Part shown: positions 30,112-36,931 of the stretch, piece by piece | Layout: each line of letters starts with the position of its first letter | How positions within the stretch are numbered: position 1 is the first letter of the stretch | Source: Paludibacter sp. | Lineage (GTDB): Bacteria > Bacteroidota > Bacteroidia > Bacteroidales > Paludibacteraceae | Assembly: GCA_031292575.1 (NCBI GenBank) | Contig: JARLGX010000016.1 | Span: 1-45,017, forward strand | DNA length: 45,017 nucleotides | Direction of reading: 5' to 3' | Notes under the pieces: model-generated | The model's database searches: none | Told to the model about the DNA's origin: nothing | What the model saw: only the letters and a program-made list of their open reading frames with translations | Translations under genes and position numbers: made by a program

Positions 30112-30133
30112 CACAGGTTGTTACCTACCTGTG
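30112..30133. promoter_or_regulatory. Inverted repeat upstream of the xis-like operon
   Basis: CACAGGT (30112-30118) and ACCTGTG (30127-30133) are perfect inverted arms with an 8-nt spacer, and an alternative AGGT-tgtt-ACCT pairing overlaps them. The site lies about 55 bp before the first xis-like gene and fits an operator for one of the small HTH proteins; its function is inferred. Confidence 0.45.
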
Positions 30134-30171
30134 GAAGATTTATTGGAAGAGAGGGGAAATAATTATACAAG

Positions 30172-30222
30172 AAAAGCCGAAAAGTGGCTACTGCTAATGT
30201 AAGTAATCACCTCCCGGCTTTT
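30172..30222 (-). terminator. Possible terminator after the integrase/RhuM-like pair
   Basis: AAAAGCCG (30172-30179) and CGGCTTTT (30215-30222) are perfect 8-bp arms separated by a 35-nt loop, just past the RhuM-like stop. On the minus strand the second arm ends in TTTT. The long loop makes this a weak call. Confidence 0.4.
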
Positions 30223-30243
30223 AATCAATTCAAAATTGGAGTG

Positions 30244-30639
30244 TCAATTCATCATAGTTGTTCCCAATTGAACGATTATTGGAAAATGCTTTTTGCAAGA
30301 AAGGGCGACCTGTTTTGCGACCCATTGTCGAAAATGAATGCATGGATAACTGCCCATTCGATAACTTAAAGCGATAATCACTTCAAGATTGAAATATTCT
30401 ACAATACATTTCTTATCGTTGATTTGGATGCAATGTTCTTCTTGTCTCACCGTTTTCTCCAATAGTCCATTGGATTTAAAGAGTGATTTCAGGCTTGCTT
30501 CCACAGAAGAATTTTGGACATTAAACAAGGATGCTATCTCGTTCTTTGTCATCCATACAGTTCCATCTTCAGACAGTTCAATGTAAATCTGAACATTGTC
30601 TGATTTGATATTTCTGATTGTTATTGTCCCCCGTTTCAT
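30244..30639 (-). CDS. RhuM-like small protein
   Basis: The 131-residue product matches the N-terminal region of RhuM/virulence-associated proteins. It has VWMTKNEIASLFNVQNSSVE (a winged-helix-like segment) followed by YFNLEVIIALSYRMGSYPCI, which mirrors the family motif of a non-trivial Asn-Leu-(X)-Val-Ile-Ala-Leu-X-Tyr-Arg stretch. It is much shorter than full RhuM proteins of about 330 residues and stops soon after that motif. Its start overlaps the integrase stop by ATGA, so the two are translationally coupled. Function is unknown; a DNA-binding accessory of integration is a guess. Confidence 0.7.
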   Translation of the reverse strand: MKRGTITIRNIKSDNVQIYIELSEDGTVWMTKNEIASLFNVQNSSVEASLKSLFKSNGLLEKTVRQEEHCIQINDKKCIVEYFNLEVIIALSYRMGSYPCIHFRQWVAKQVALSCKKHFPIIVQLGTTMMN

Positions 30640-31877
30640 AGTGCTTGTTTTTCTAAGGTTACTTTTTCCATATCATCCAATTTGCTGGAAAGTAATTGCA
30701 TGTCCTTGCTGATTTTTTCATTCGTAATGCGGGCATAAATTTGAGTTGTCTTGATATTCGTATGTCCCAACATTTTTGATACGGTTTCAATGGGTACACC
30801 TTTTGATAGGGTGGTCGTCGTTGCAAAAGTATGACGTGCAATATGAAAGGTAATATTCTTATGAATATCGCATAAATCAGCAATCTCTTTCAGGTAAGAG
30901 TTGAGCTTCTGATTGCTTAACACCGGAAGTAATTGCCCTTTGGGGAGTTTGCCTTCATATTTCTTTAGGATGGTCAATGGGATATTCAACAATGGGACAT
31001 TGACGGGGGTATCAGTTTTCTGACGGTGTGTCATTATCCATTGTTTCCCATCAAAAGAAGTACAAATATTATTTGCTGTTAGTTGTTTTACATCTATGTA
31101 GGAAAGCCCCGTATAGCAAGAAAAAATAAAGACATCACGAACTTGTTCCAAACGGGTGAAACTAAATTTTTTCTCCATAATTGTCTGTATTTCCAGATCC
31201 GTAAGATAACCTCTATCTACACGTTTTGAACGGATTTTATAATTGGAAAACGGATCGTTGAATATCCAACCATTATTTTTAGCAACGATAACGATCATAC
31301 GCAACATTTGCATAAATTTTGCTGTTGTATTTTCATTGCATTTACTAACTGTACGCAAGTAAGTCTCAAAGTCGGTTACAAACTTATAGTTGATTTCCTT
31401 TAAGGCTATATCCGTTATTTTATACTTGGCTTGCATAAACTCTCCCAAACGGCGATAAGCCCGATCGTATTTTGAAAAAGTAGCTTCTGTTTTACTAATG
31501 CCTACCAATTTTCGAGCATCTTCGTTATGGGCTTTGAAAAGTTCTAGAAGGGTGGATTGTTTGGTGGAATAACCCAGAAAGGCATTTCGCACTTTTTCTG
31601 CAGTTACATAGGCTTCATGAGTTTCTATCTCATGATAATGGTTCTTTAAAGACGTGCGAATATCGTCCAGTAGATCGTTTACCTTACGGGATTTCAGACT
31701 ACTTCCTGCGACTTTTCCAAGTCTTACATCCCAAAGTTCAGGCTCTATATCCAATTTAGAACTAAACTGGGATACTTCTCCATTTACTGACAAGCGAGTC
31801 ATAATACTGACTTTACCAGCTTTGTTTACCTGATTCTTTCTCAAATAGAATAGAATCTTAAATGTACTTTTACTCAT
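30636..31877 (-). CDS. Tyrosine integrase, IntDOT-like
   Basis: This 413-residue recombinase has an N-terminal arm-binding domain (about 1-100), a SAM-like core-binding domain (about 105-210) and a C-terminal catalytic domain. Visible catalytic residues are His345 and Arg348 in HIARHTF, His372 in LGHTN and the nucleophile Tyr381 in TTQIYARI. The position normally held by the first catalytic Arg is Ser259 (SCYTGLSYIDV). That is the peculiarity reported for IntDOT of CTnDOT, which has similar length and, as I recall, the same Ser259 and Tyr381 numbering. It should insert and excise the element. It lies at the end of the element facing tRNA-Asp, with inverted and direct repeats 120-170 bp upstream that may be arm or attachment sites. 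Confidence 0.92.
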   Translation of the reverse strand: MSKSTFKILFYLRKNQVNKAGKVSIMTRLSVNGEVSQFSSKLDIEPELWDVRLGKVAGSSLKSRKVNDLLDDIRTSLKNHYHEIETHEAYVTAEKVRNAFLGYSTKQSTLLELFKAHNEDARKLVGISKTEATFSKYDRAYRRLGEFMQAKYKITDIALKEINYKFVTDFETYLRTVSKCNENTTAKFMQMLRMIVIVAKNNGWIFNDPFSNYKIRSKRVDRGYLTDLEIQTIMEKKFSFTRLEQVRDVFIFSCYTGLSYIDVKQLTANNICTSFDGKQWIMTHRQKTDTPVNVPLLNIPLTILKKYEGKLPKGQLLPVLSNQKLNSYLKEIADLCDIHKNITFHIARHTFATTTTLSKGVPIETVSKMLGHTNIKTTQIYARITNEKISKDMQLLSSKLDDMEKVTLEKQAL

Positions 31878-31997
31878 AATACTCTCTTTTTAATTCCAAA
31901 CAATGGATATAATTTCCATCGCAAAGGAATGATTAATGTTTAGTATATGAGCAGACAGTTAATGTACAACAAACGACAAATCAGAGACTTAAATCAG

Positions 31998-32047
31998 AAA
32001 TCGTTACTATTTTTCAGAACTCTTTTTTTAGTAACGATTTAGTAATG
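31998..32047. repeat. Inverted and direct repeats near the integrase (candidate arm-type sites)
   Basis: AAATCGTTACTA (31998-32009) and TAGTAACGATTT (32029-32040) form a perfect 12-bp inverted repeat with a 19-nt spacer. A direct near-copy follows: tttagtaacg (32027-32036) and tttagtaatg (32038-32047). Such clustered sites beside a tyrosine integrase often bind the integrase arm domain or Xis proteins. That use is inferred from location. Confidence 0.5.
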
Positions 32048-32105
32048 GAACTCTGTCATTTTTTGGCTTTTTCTTGACTTTCAGACGTCACCGACAAGAA
32101 ACAGA

Positions 32106-32137
32106 AAATCCCGTAAAACCTTGATTTTACGGGATTT
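32106..32137 (-). terminator. Terminator hairpin downstream of tRNA-Asp
   Basis: AAATCCCGTAAAA (32106-32118) and TTTTACGGGATTT (32125-32137) pair over 13 bp with a 6-nt loop. Read on the minus strand it follows the tRNA by about 36 nt and is followed by TCTGTTTCTTG. It is a strong hairpin in the right place to end the tRNA transcript. Confidence 0.7.
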
Positions 32138-32173
32138 GTCTGAGCTTTTCCACTATTTGTCTCTAGTGTTAAG

Positions 32174-32247
32174 CGGTACGGACGGGACTCGAACCCGCGA
32201 CCTCCGCCGTGACAGGGCGGCATTCTAACCAACTGAACTACCGAACC
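32174..32247 (-). tRNA. tRNA-Asp (anticodon GTC)
   Basis: The minus strand folds into a 74-nt cloverleaf. The anticodon loop is CTGTCAC on a 5-bp CCGCC/GGCGG stem, the T arm is GCGGG-TTCGAGT-CCCGT, the D arm is GTTC/GAAT, and the discriminator base is G. The GTC anticodon is at 32211-32213. CCA is not encoded. The acceptor stem pairs GGTTCGG with CCGTACC and so contains one T4-T69 mismatch, where A69 would be expected; see the finding. The element's integrase lies 3' of this gene. Confidence 0.95.
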
Positions 32248-32282
32248 AGGTTTATTGTCAGACATTATTTTCTAATGCGGTG

Positions 32283-32312
32283 CAAAGATAAGCCAATTTT
32301 TCGTTTCTACAA
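32283..32312 (-). promoter_or_regulatory. Promoter of tRNA-Asp
   Basis: On the minus strand TTG (32310-32312) is followed 19 bp later by TATCTTTG (32283-32290). This matches the Bacteroidota -33/-7 promoter pattern with normal spacing. It lies 36 bp upstream of the mature tRNA 5' end. Confidence 0.75.
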
Positions 32313-32471
32313 TAGCTTTGAACTGTTTTTTTTGAGAATTTTCAAATAGTAATTTTATATAGTTGTTTGTAAACGCAGAAGGAAAATCTATTAAATAAAG
32401 TTCAAAAGACTTCTAAACTCTATATACAAATTCAATTTGAAATGACATCTGCTTAATAATAAATAATTTAA

Positions 32472-32497
32472 AAACCACCTCAAAATTGAAGTGGTTT
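32472..32497 (-). terminator. Terminator after ssb
   Basis: aaaccacctca (32472-32482) and tgaagtggttt (32487-32497) form an 11-bp stem with one mismatch and a 4-nt loop. On the minus strand the stem ends in TTTTT. It begins about 22 bp past the ssb stop. Confidence 0.7.
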
Positions 32498-32518
32498 CTA
32501 TAAATTATATTATAAAAA

Positions 32519-32941
32519 TTAAAATGGTAAATCATCTTCAGCATGAGGTGGGGCTTGTAAACTATCTGTCGGAGGAACTGCAACAGCACTAACGGCTTCA
32601 TTATTTTCGGGTTTTTTGCCTAATAGTTGAATTGAATCAGCGTAAATCTCGGTTGTATAACGTTTTATTCCTTCTTTCTCCCATGACCGAGTTTGAATTT
32701 TTCCTTCGATGTATATTTGACTACCTTTTTTAATGTATTTTTCAGCTAATTCAGCTAATCCTCTCCAGGCTACAATGTTGTGCCACTCCGTTCGTTCGGG
32801 AACCTGAGTTCCATTTTGCATTGTGTAACCTCGTTCTGTGGTTGCTAATGTAAAATTTGCGACAGCCACATTTTTATCCAAATAACGAACCTCAGGATCT
32901 TTCCCTACATTCCCGACTAAAATTACTTTGTTAACAGACAT
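32519..32941 (-). CDS. ssb: Single-stranded DNA-binding protein
   Basis: I use the ATG at 32941 ([20 protein letters not shown]), giving 140 residues. The longer frame to 33079 adds 46 residues not seen in SSB proteins. The OB-fold core spans about residues 1-105, with the typical [13 protein letters not shown] and [20 protein letters not shown] segments. It ends in the acidic tip DDLPF that recruits partner proteins. It coats single-stranded DNA in replication, repair and recombination. It is monocistronic-looking, with its own terminator. Confidence 0.95.
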   Translation of the reverse strand: MSVNKVILVGNVGKDPEVRYLDKNVAVANFTLATTERGYTMQNGTQVPERTEWHNIVAWRGLAELAEKYIKKGSQIYIEGKIQTRSWEKEGIKRYTTEIYADSIQLLGKKPENNEAVSAVAVPPTDSLQAPPHAEDDLPF

Positions 32942-33132
32942 GTTTTTAAATGATTTAATGGTTAATACTTTATTGTTTATCGTCCGTAAAAATAAATATA
33001 TTTTTTGGATTGCAAACAAAAAAACACCAAATAATTTATAATAATATAAAATATAAAGGTTATTAGCACCTACTATCAAATATATACATGCCTAATATTC
33101 AAATAAATAAACAAAATATTGATAAAAAACTC

Positions 33133-33438
33133 TTATATCTCATAATCTACAGCAGCCCGTGAAATTCTAACTTTTCCGATATATGCTGCTACTTTTTTGT
33201 GTTCAGGGTGCTCCTGATATGTATCAAGTGTTTCAAAACTCTCGAACTCTGAATATAACGCGATATCGAAATTCGTTTTAGGGGCGTTTGGACAATTAAT
33301 GCCTACTTCTATTTTTTTTATTTCCGGTATTAAATTTCTAAGATTTTCTAATTCTGATTTTATTTTTTCGGCGTTTTCTACTTTTGATTTTCCTTCGGCC
33401 CTTTCGGCTAATTCGAAGAATACAATGTGTTTAATCAT
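33133..33438 (-). CDS. Dabb-family (stress-responsive A/B barrel) protein
   Basis: The 101-residue protein fits the dimeric alpha-beta barrel Dabb family in length and motifs. It starts MIKHIVFFELAERAEG, with a central NFDIALYSEFESFETLDTYQ and the HPEHKKVAAYI stretch characteristic of the family. Function in bacteria is mostly unknown. No signal peptide is present, so it is cytosolic. It lies 65 bp downstream of the small T9SS-sorted protein. Confidence 0.9.
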   Translation of the reverse strand: MIKHIVFFELAERAEGKSKVENAEKIKSELENLRNLIPEIKKIEVGINCPNAPKTNFDIALYSEFESFETLDTYQEHPEHKKVAAYIGKVRISRAAVDYEI

Positions 33439-33502
33439 ATAAATATATACTTTGTTTTTAAAAAGATGGTTTGAAATTCTAATAATTATTTTGGTATAAA
33501 AA

Positions 33503-33892
33503 TTATTTGCAAATTACTTTGTACGTTTTATTATTTATTTTGAGGAAATAAATGCCACGACGAGCTGGAGTAAAAAAGCGACCTTGTGTTAAAACGCCAG
33601 AAGAAAGTAATTGACCTGTTAGCGCATACAATTTTACATTGCTATTGCCACCGTTTACTGTTAGAAAAATCCCTTCAGATGTGCCATAAAAACTAATGTT
33701 TTCATTGCCTAATGCAGGAATACCAGATGTAGAGGAAACATCACTATCAATCTTTATCCACCCACTCTGAGAACCTTCATTTCTGGCATTTGTATTTTGA
33801 TTGCCAAAATTGTCCGCTCTGGTTGAACTTTGGGCAAAAATTCCGGAAAAGGTGGATAATAGTAAGATAAGAATAAGTATTTGTTTCATCAA
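33503..33892 (-). CDS. Tiny secreted protein with T9SS-type C-terminal domain
   Basis: The 129-residue product has a signal peptide (MMKQILILILLLSTFSGIFAQ) and a short Asn/Ser-rich linker. The rest is a sorting-domain-like module (about residues 60-129: GIFLTVNGGNSNVKLYALTG, then RRGIYFLKINNKTYKVI). There is room for almost no other domain. It could be a surface-attached peptide or a small carrier; the function is unknown. It follows nadB by only 31 bp and may be read through from it. Confidence 0.7.
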   Translation of the reverse strand: MMKQILILILLLSTFSGIFAQSSTRADNFGNQNTNARNEGSQSGWIKIDSDVSSTSGIPALGNENISFYGTSEGIFLTVNGGNSNVKLYALTGQLLSSGVLTQGRFFTPARRGIYFLKINNKTYKVICK

Positions 33893-33923
33893 ATTAATAA
33901 ATTATCAATGGTTTTATTGATCT

Positions 33924-35501
33924 TTACAATTCATTTTTCATTCGTTCCGGATAATCAACGGTATAATGTAACCCACGACTTTCTTTGCGTAAAAGAGCTT
34001 GTTTTATAATTAGATAAGCTACGCTAATAACATTTCGAAGTTCGCAAATTTCTCTGGAAACCACAGATTTTTCGAATAAGTGTTCAGTTTCACGATATAA
34101 AATTTCAAGTCTGTTCAGGGCACGAACTAAACGTAAATTTGAGCGAACTATTCCCACGTAAGTACTCATAATTTGTTCTACTTCTCTAAAACTTTGAGTA
34201 ATCAGAACCATTTCTTCAGGCAATGAAGTACCTTCATCGTTCCAATCAGGTATCATTTCATTAAACGATATACTATCAATATGTTTAACGGCATCTTTAA
34301 CGGCAGCATCTGCATAAACTATAGCTTCAATCAATGAATTGGATGCCAGCCTATTAGCTCCATGCAGACCAGTGCACGAGCATTCGCCGGCTGCGTACAA
34401 ACGGTTAATCGATGACCTGCTATTTCCATCAACAACTATGCCACCACACAAATAATGTTGGCAAGGAGAAACGGGTATAAATTCTTTTGTTATATCGATG
34501 CCAAGTTCGAGGCATTTTTTATATATATTTGGAAAATGCATCTTTGTTTCCTTTGGATCTTTATGTGTAACATCAAGATAAACATAATTGTGTCCACGCA
34601 TTTTCATTTCGTTATCAATTGCACGAGCAGTAATGTCACGAGGTGCTAAAGATCCTCTTTCATCATATTTGTACATAAATTCTTTACCATCCTGAGTTCT
34701 CAAAACAGCACCAAATCCCCGAATTGCTTCTGAAATAAGAAAAGTTGGACGTTCACCCGGATGATACAATGCAGTAGGGTGAAACTGCACAAACTCCATA
34801 TCTTTAATTAATCCACGTGCACGATGTACCATTGCTATACCATCACCAGTAGCAATTTCAGGGTTTGTGGTGGTTGAATAAACACTTCCGATTCCACCAG
34901 TGGCAACTAACGTTACTTTTGATAAAAATGTATGTATGTTATTTGAGTTCTGATTTAAAACGTAGGCACCATAACATTCAATGTCGGGAGTGTGATGTGT
35001 AACTATTTGACCCAAATGATGCTGTGTGAGAATTTCGATGGCAAAGTAATGTTCAAAAACTTCAATTGAAGGGTGGTTTTTTACCTGACGGATTAAACTC
35101 TCTTGGATTTCGTAGCCAGTATTATCTTTGTGATGTAAAATTCTATGTTCAGAATGTCCGCCCTCCCGATGTAAATCGAAAAGTCCTTTTTCATTTTTAT
35201 CAAAACTCACACCCCAGTTTAGTAATTCTTCGATTTGCTTTGGAGCTTCGTAAATCACTTTCTCCACAGCAGTCAAATTGCAATGCCCATCACCCGAGAT
35301 TAGCGTGTCTTCAATATGCTTTTCGAAGGTGTCAGGTTCATATGTCACAGATGCTATACCTCCCTGAGCGAAAGATGTATTTGATTCACTGAGTGTTGTT
35401 TTGCAAAGTAAAGCTACTTTACCGTATTGAGCAGCCTTTAATGCAAAACTAATGCCTGCAATGCCACTTCCAATAACCAAAAAATCGAATTTACGTGTCA
35501 T
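33924..35501 (-). CDS. nadB: L-aspartate oxidase
   Basis: I use the ATG at 35501 (MTRKFDFLVIGSGIAGISFA), which puts the dinucleotide-binding GSGIAG motif at the very N-terminus as in the family; the upstream ATG at 35543 adds 14 residues. The 525-residue flavoprotein shows TLSESNTSFAQGGIA, the HREGGHSEHRILHHKD active-site region and CGGIVVDGNSRSSINRLYAA with GECSCTGLHGANRLASNSL. A C-terminal helical domain follows. It oxidises L-aspartate to iminoaspartate, the first step of de novo NAD synthesis, in the cytosol. nadA and nadC are not adjacent. Confidence 0.96.
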   Translation of the reverse strand: MTRKFDFLVIGSGIAGISFALKAAQYGKVALLCKTTLSESNTSFAQGGIASVTYEPDTFEKHIEDTLISGDGHCNLTAVEKVIYEAPKQIEELLNWGVSFDKNEKGLFDLHREGGHSEHRILHHKDNTGYEIQESLIRQVKNHPSIEVFEHYFAIEILTQHHLGQIVTHHTPDIECYGAYVLNQNSNNIHTFLSKVTLVATGGIGSVYSTTTNPEIATGDGIAMVHRARGLIKDMEFVQFHPTALYHPGERPTFLISEAIRGFGAVLRTQDGKEFMYKYDERGSLAPRDITARAIDNEMKMRGHNYVYLDVTHKDPKETKMHFPNIYKKCLELGIDITKEFIPVSPCQHYLCGGIVVDGNSRSSINRLYAAGECSCTGLHGANRLASNSLIEAIVYADAAVKDAVKHIDSISFNEMIPDWNDEGTSLPEEMVLITQSFREVEQIMSTYVGIVRSNLRLVRALNRLEILYRETEHLFEKSVVSREICELRNVISVAYLIIKQALLRKESRGLHYTVDYPERMKNEL

Positions 35502-35581
35502 TCTATGAATTTGAATGATTGATTGAAAATATCTGTATTTCAAAATCTAACAAATACAGAATAAATAAGTTGATAAAAAAT

Positions 35582-35607
35582 TGAGCAGTAGAATAAATTA
35601 CTGCTCT
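35582..35607 (-). terminator. Terminator after the GNAT-like gene
   Basis: gagcagta (35583-35590) and tactgctc (35599-35606) form an 8-bp stem with an 8-nt loop. On the minus strand it is followed by AATTTTTTAT, 15 bp past the stop of the GNAT-like gene. Confidence 0.75.
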
Positions 35608-35621
35608 AATTTTATACTAAA

Positions 35622-36758
35622 CTAAAATGTTTTGACATAAACCCTTCTTTTTTTATGGTTTATATGTTCAAAACTTCCCCATTGCGACGACATCTTGGTG
35701 TTTGTTTCCAGTTCTGGATTGGATTCTGCATATTTGTAACCATTTTTGGCACTTGATGGCATAATATCAGCAAACATGATTGAATTAACTCCTTTATTCT
35801 GATAGTCGGGATGAACAGCCATTAAATAAAGATCGACAATATCATTTTTCTTTAATGCTCTTAACATGTAATACCACCCAAAAGGAAACAGACTTCCCTT
35901 GGCTTTCTGTAATGCCTTTGTGAAGCTTGGCATAGCTATTCCAAGTGCAACCACATCATCTTTATTGTCAACCACAATAGAAACTGTATCTAAACGAAAA
36001 ATGCTGAAATACAATTTGATATAAAAAGCAATTTGTTTGTCATTGAGTTTTGTAAAACCATATAAATCCTGATAACACAAATTCAAAAGATCAAATATTT
36101 TTAGCGCATAATTATCTACAACTTCTTTTCTTGATTTAAAATATTTTGGCGTCAAATTATACTTCTGTTTTACAATTTCTGCAATCCTGAAATACTTTTC
36201 GGGGAAAACCTCGGGAACGGTTATTAAATACTCATTAAAGTCAATATCTTTTATAAATCCATATTGTTCAATATGTTTCGGGTAATATGGATAGTTATAA
36301 ATTGTTGCCAGTGTACCTAACTTATCGTATCCTTCTATTAATGTACCTTCATGATCAAAATCAGTAAAACCGAGTGGACCATGTATTGCAGTCATTCCTT
36401 TCTCCTTTGCCCATGCAATAGCAGTGTCGAATAACGCTTCTGAAACCTCAATATCATCTATGAAATCAACCCAACCAAAACGGGCATGTTTTTGATTCCA
36501 TGTTTCATTCGAAACTGGATTAATAATAGCAGCAATTCTTCCTACTATTTTATTATTTTTATAAGCCAAGTAGAATGCTGTTTCGCAAAAATCCAAAGCC
36601 GGATTTTTTCCCTTGCTTAGATTTAGCAGGTCATCCATTAATAATGGAGGAGCAGCAAACTCACAATTCTTATAAAGATTAATTCCAAACCAGATAAACT
36701 TTTTCAATTCTCTTTTCGATTTAACCTCACGAATTGTTACGGACATATTGTTGTTCAT
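35622..36758 (-). CDS. GNAT-like N-acetyltransferase-family protein
   Basis: The 378-residue cytosolic protein matches a Bacteroidota family annotated as N-acetyltransferase-like. Recognisable segments are KKFIWFGINLYKNCEFAAPP near the start, AIHGPLGFTDFDHEGTLIEG in the middle, and a C-terminal GNAT-like core with VDLYLMAVHPDYQNKGVNSI (the Q/R-x-x-G acetyl-CoA loop variant). The product and substrate are unknown. ATGs at 36758 and four codons later are both possible; I took the first. It sits alone with its own terminator. Confidence 0.75.
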   Translation of the reverse strand: MNNNMSVTIREVKSKRELKKFIWFGINLYKNCEFAAPPLLMDDLLNLSKGKNPALDFCETAFYLAYKNNKIVGRIAAIINPVSNETWNQKHARFGWVDFIDDIEVSEALFDTAIAWAKEKGMTAIHGPLGFTDFDHEGTLIEGYDKLGTLATIYNYPYYPKHIEQYGFIKDIDFNEYLITVPEVFPEKYFRIAEIVKQKYNLTPKYFKSRKEVVDNYALKIFDLLNLCYQDLYGFTKLNDKQIAFYIKLYFSIFRLDTVSIVVDNKDDVVALGIAMPSFTKALQKAKGSLFPFGWYYMLRALKKNDIVDLYLMAVHPDYQNKGVNSIMFADIMPSSAKNGYKYAESNPELETNTKMSSQWGSFEHINHKKRRVYVKTF

Positions 36759-36931
36759 TATATATGGATATTAAAAAATCATGTAAAATAAAGCAAAATA
36801 ATTTCAATAGCCAATAGTTTCCGGTTGATTTTAAATCTTGAAATTATACTTACTTGTATTTCAATTATTTTTAAAATTGGATTTTAGTTTTTTATTTAAA
36901 TCCAATCTTACATTAAAGTTTTTTTAGCTGA

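Larger units (their letters stand above)
19545..32047 (-). mobile_element. CTnDOT-like integrative element, integration/excision module without transfer genes
   Basis: Eight genes on one strand reproduce the known CTnDOT integration/excision set: an IntDOT-like tyrosine integrase, two small helix-turn-helix proteins (xis2c/xis2d-like), an orf3-like DUF3945 protein and a topoisomerase III (exc-like). These are followed by DUF1896 and methylase-helicase genes common on Bacteroidales conjugative transposons. No relaxase, coupling protein, tra genes, antibiotic resistance or rteABC regulators are present. The next genes leftward are chromosomal-type carbohydrate genes, so transfer functions were either lost or never present. 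The end points given are the minimum supported by genes and by integrase-proximal repeats; the true attachment sites are unresolved. Confidence 0.8.

Noticed and set aside
31921-31929. gcaaaggaa here and gcaaaataa at 19438-19446 as direct repeats flanking the element
   Set aside because: Only seven of nine bases agree in AT-rich DNA. The position 44 bp from the integrase start would leave no room for arm sites.
32174-32247. tRNA-Asp as the attachment site with a duplicated 3' end at the other junction
   Set aside because: I looked for a copy of the tRNA 3' half between 19226 and 19545 and further left in the window and saw none. IntDOT-class integrases also do not typically target tRNA genes. 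The acceptor-stem mismatch is kept as a separate observation.
32056-32265. Minus-strand frame of 69 codons over the tRNA
   Set aside because: It is the translation of tRNA-Asp and its terminator.
32282-32291. TTATCTTTGC on the minus strand as a CTnDOT-like attB core (GTAnnTTTGC)
   Set aside because: It matches 9 of 10 bases, but the same bases are explained by the -7 promoter box of tRNA-Asp, and the consensus overlaps the general promoter motif, so the match carries little weight.
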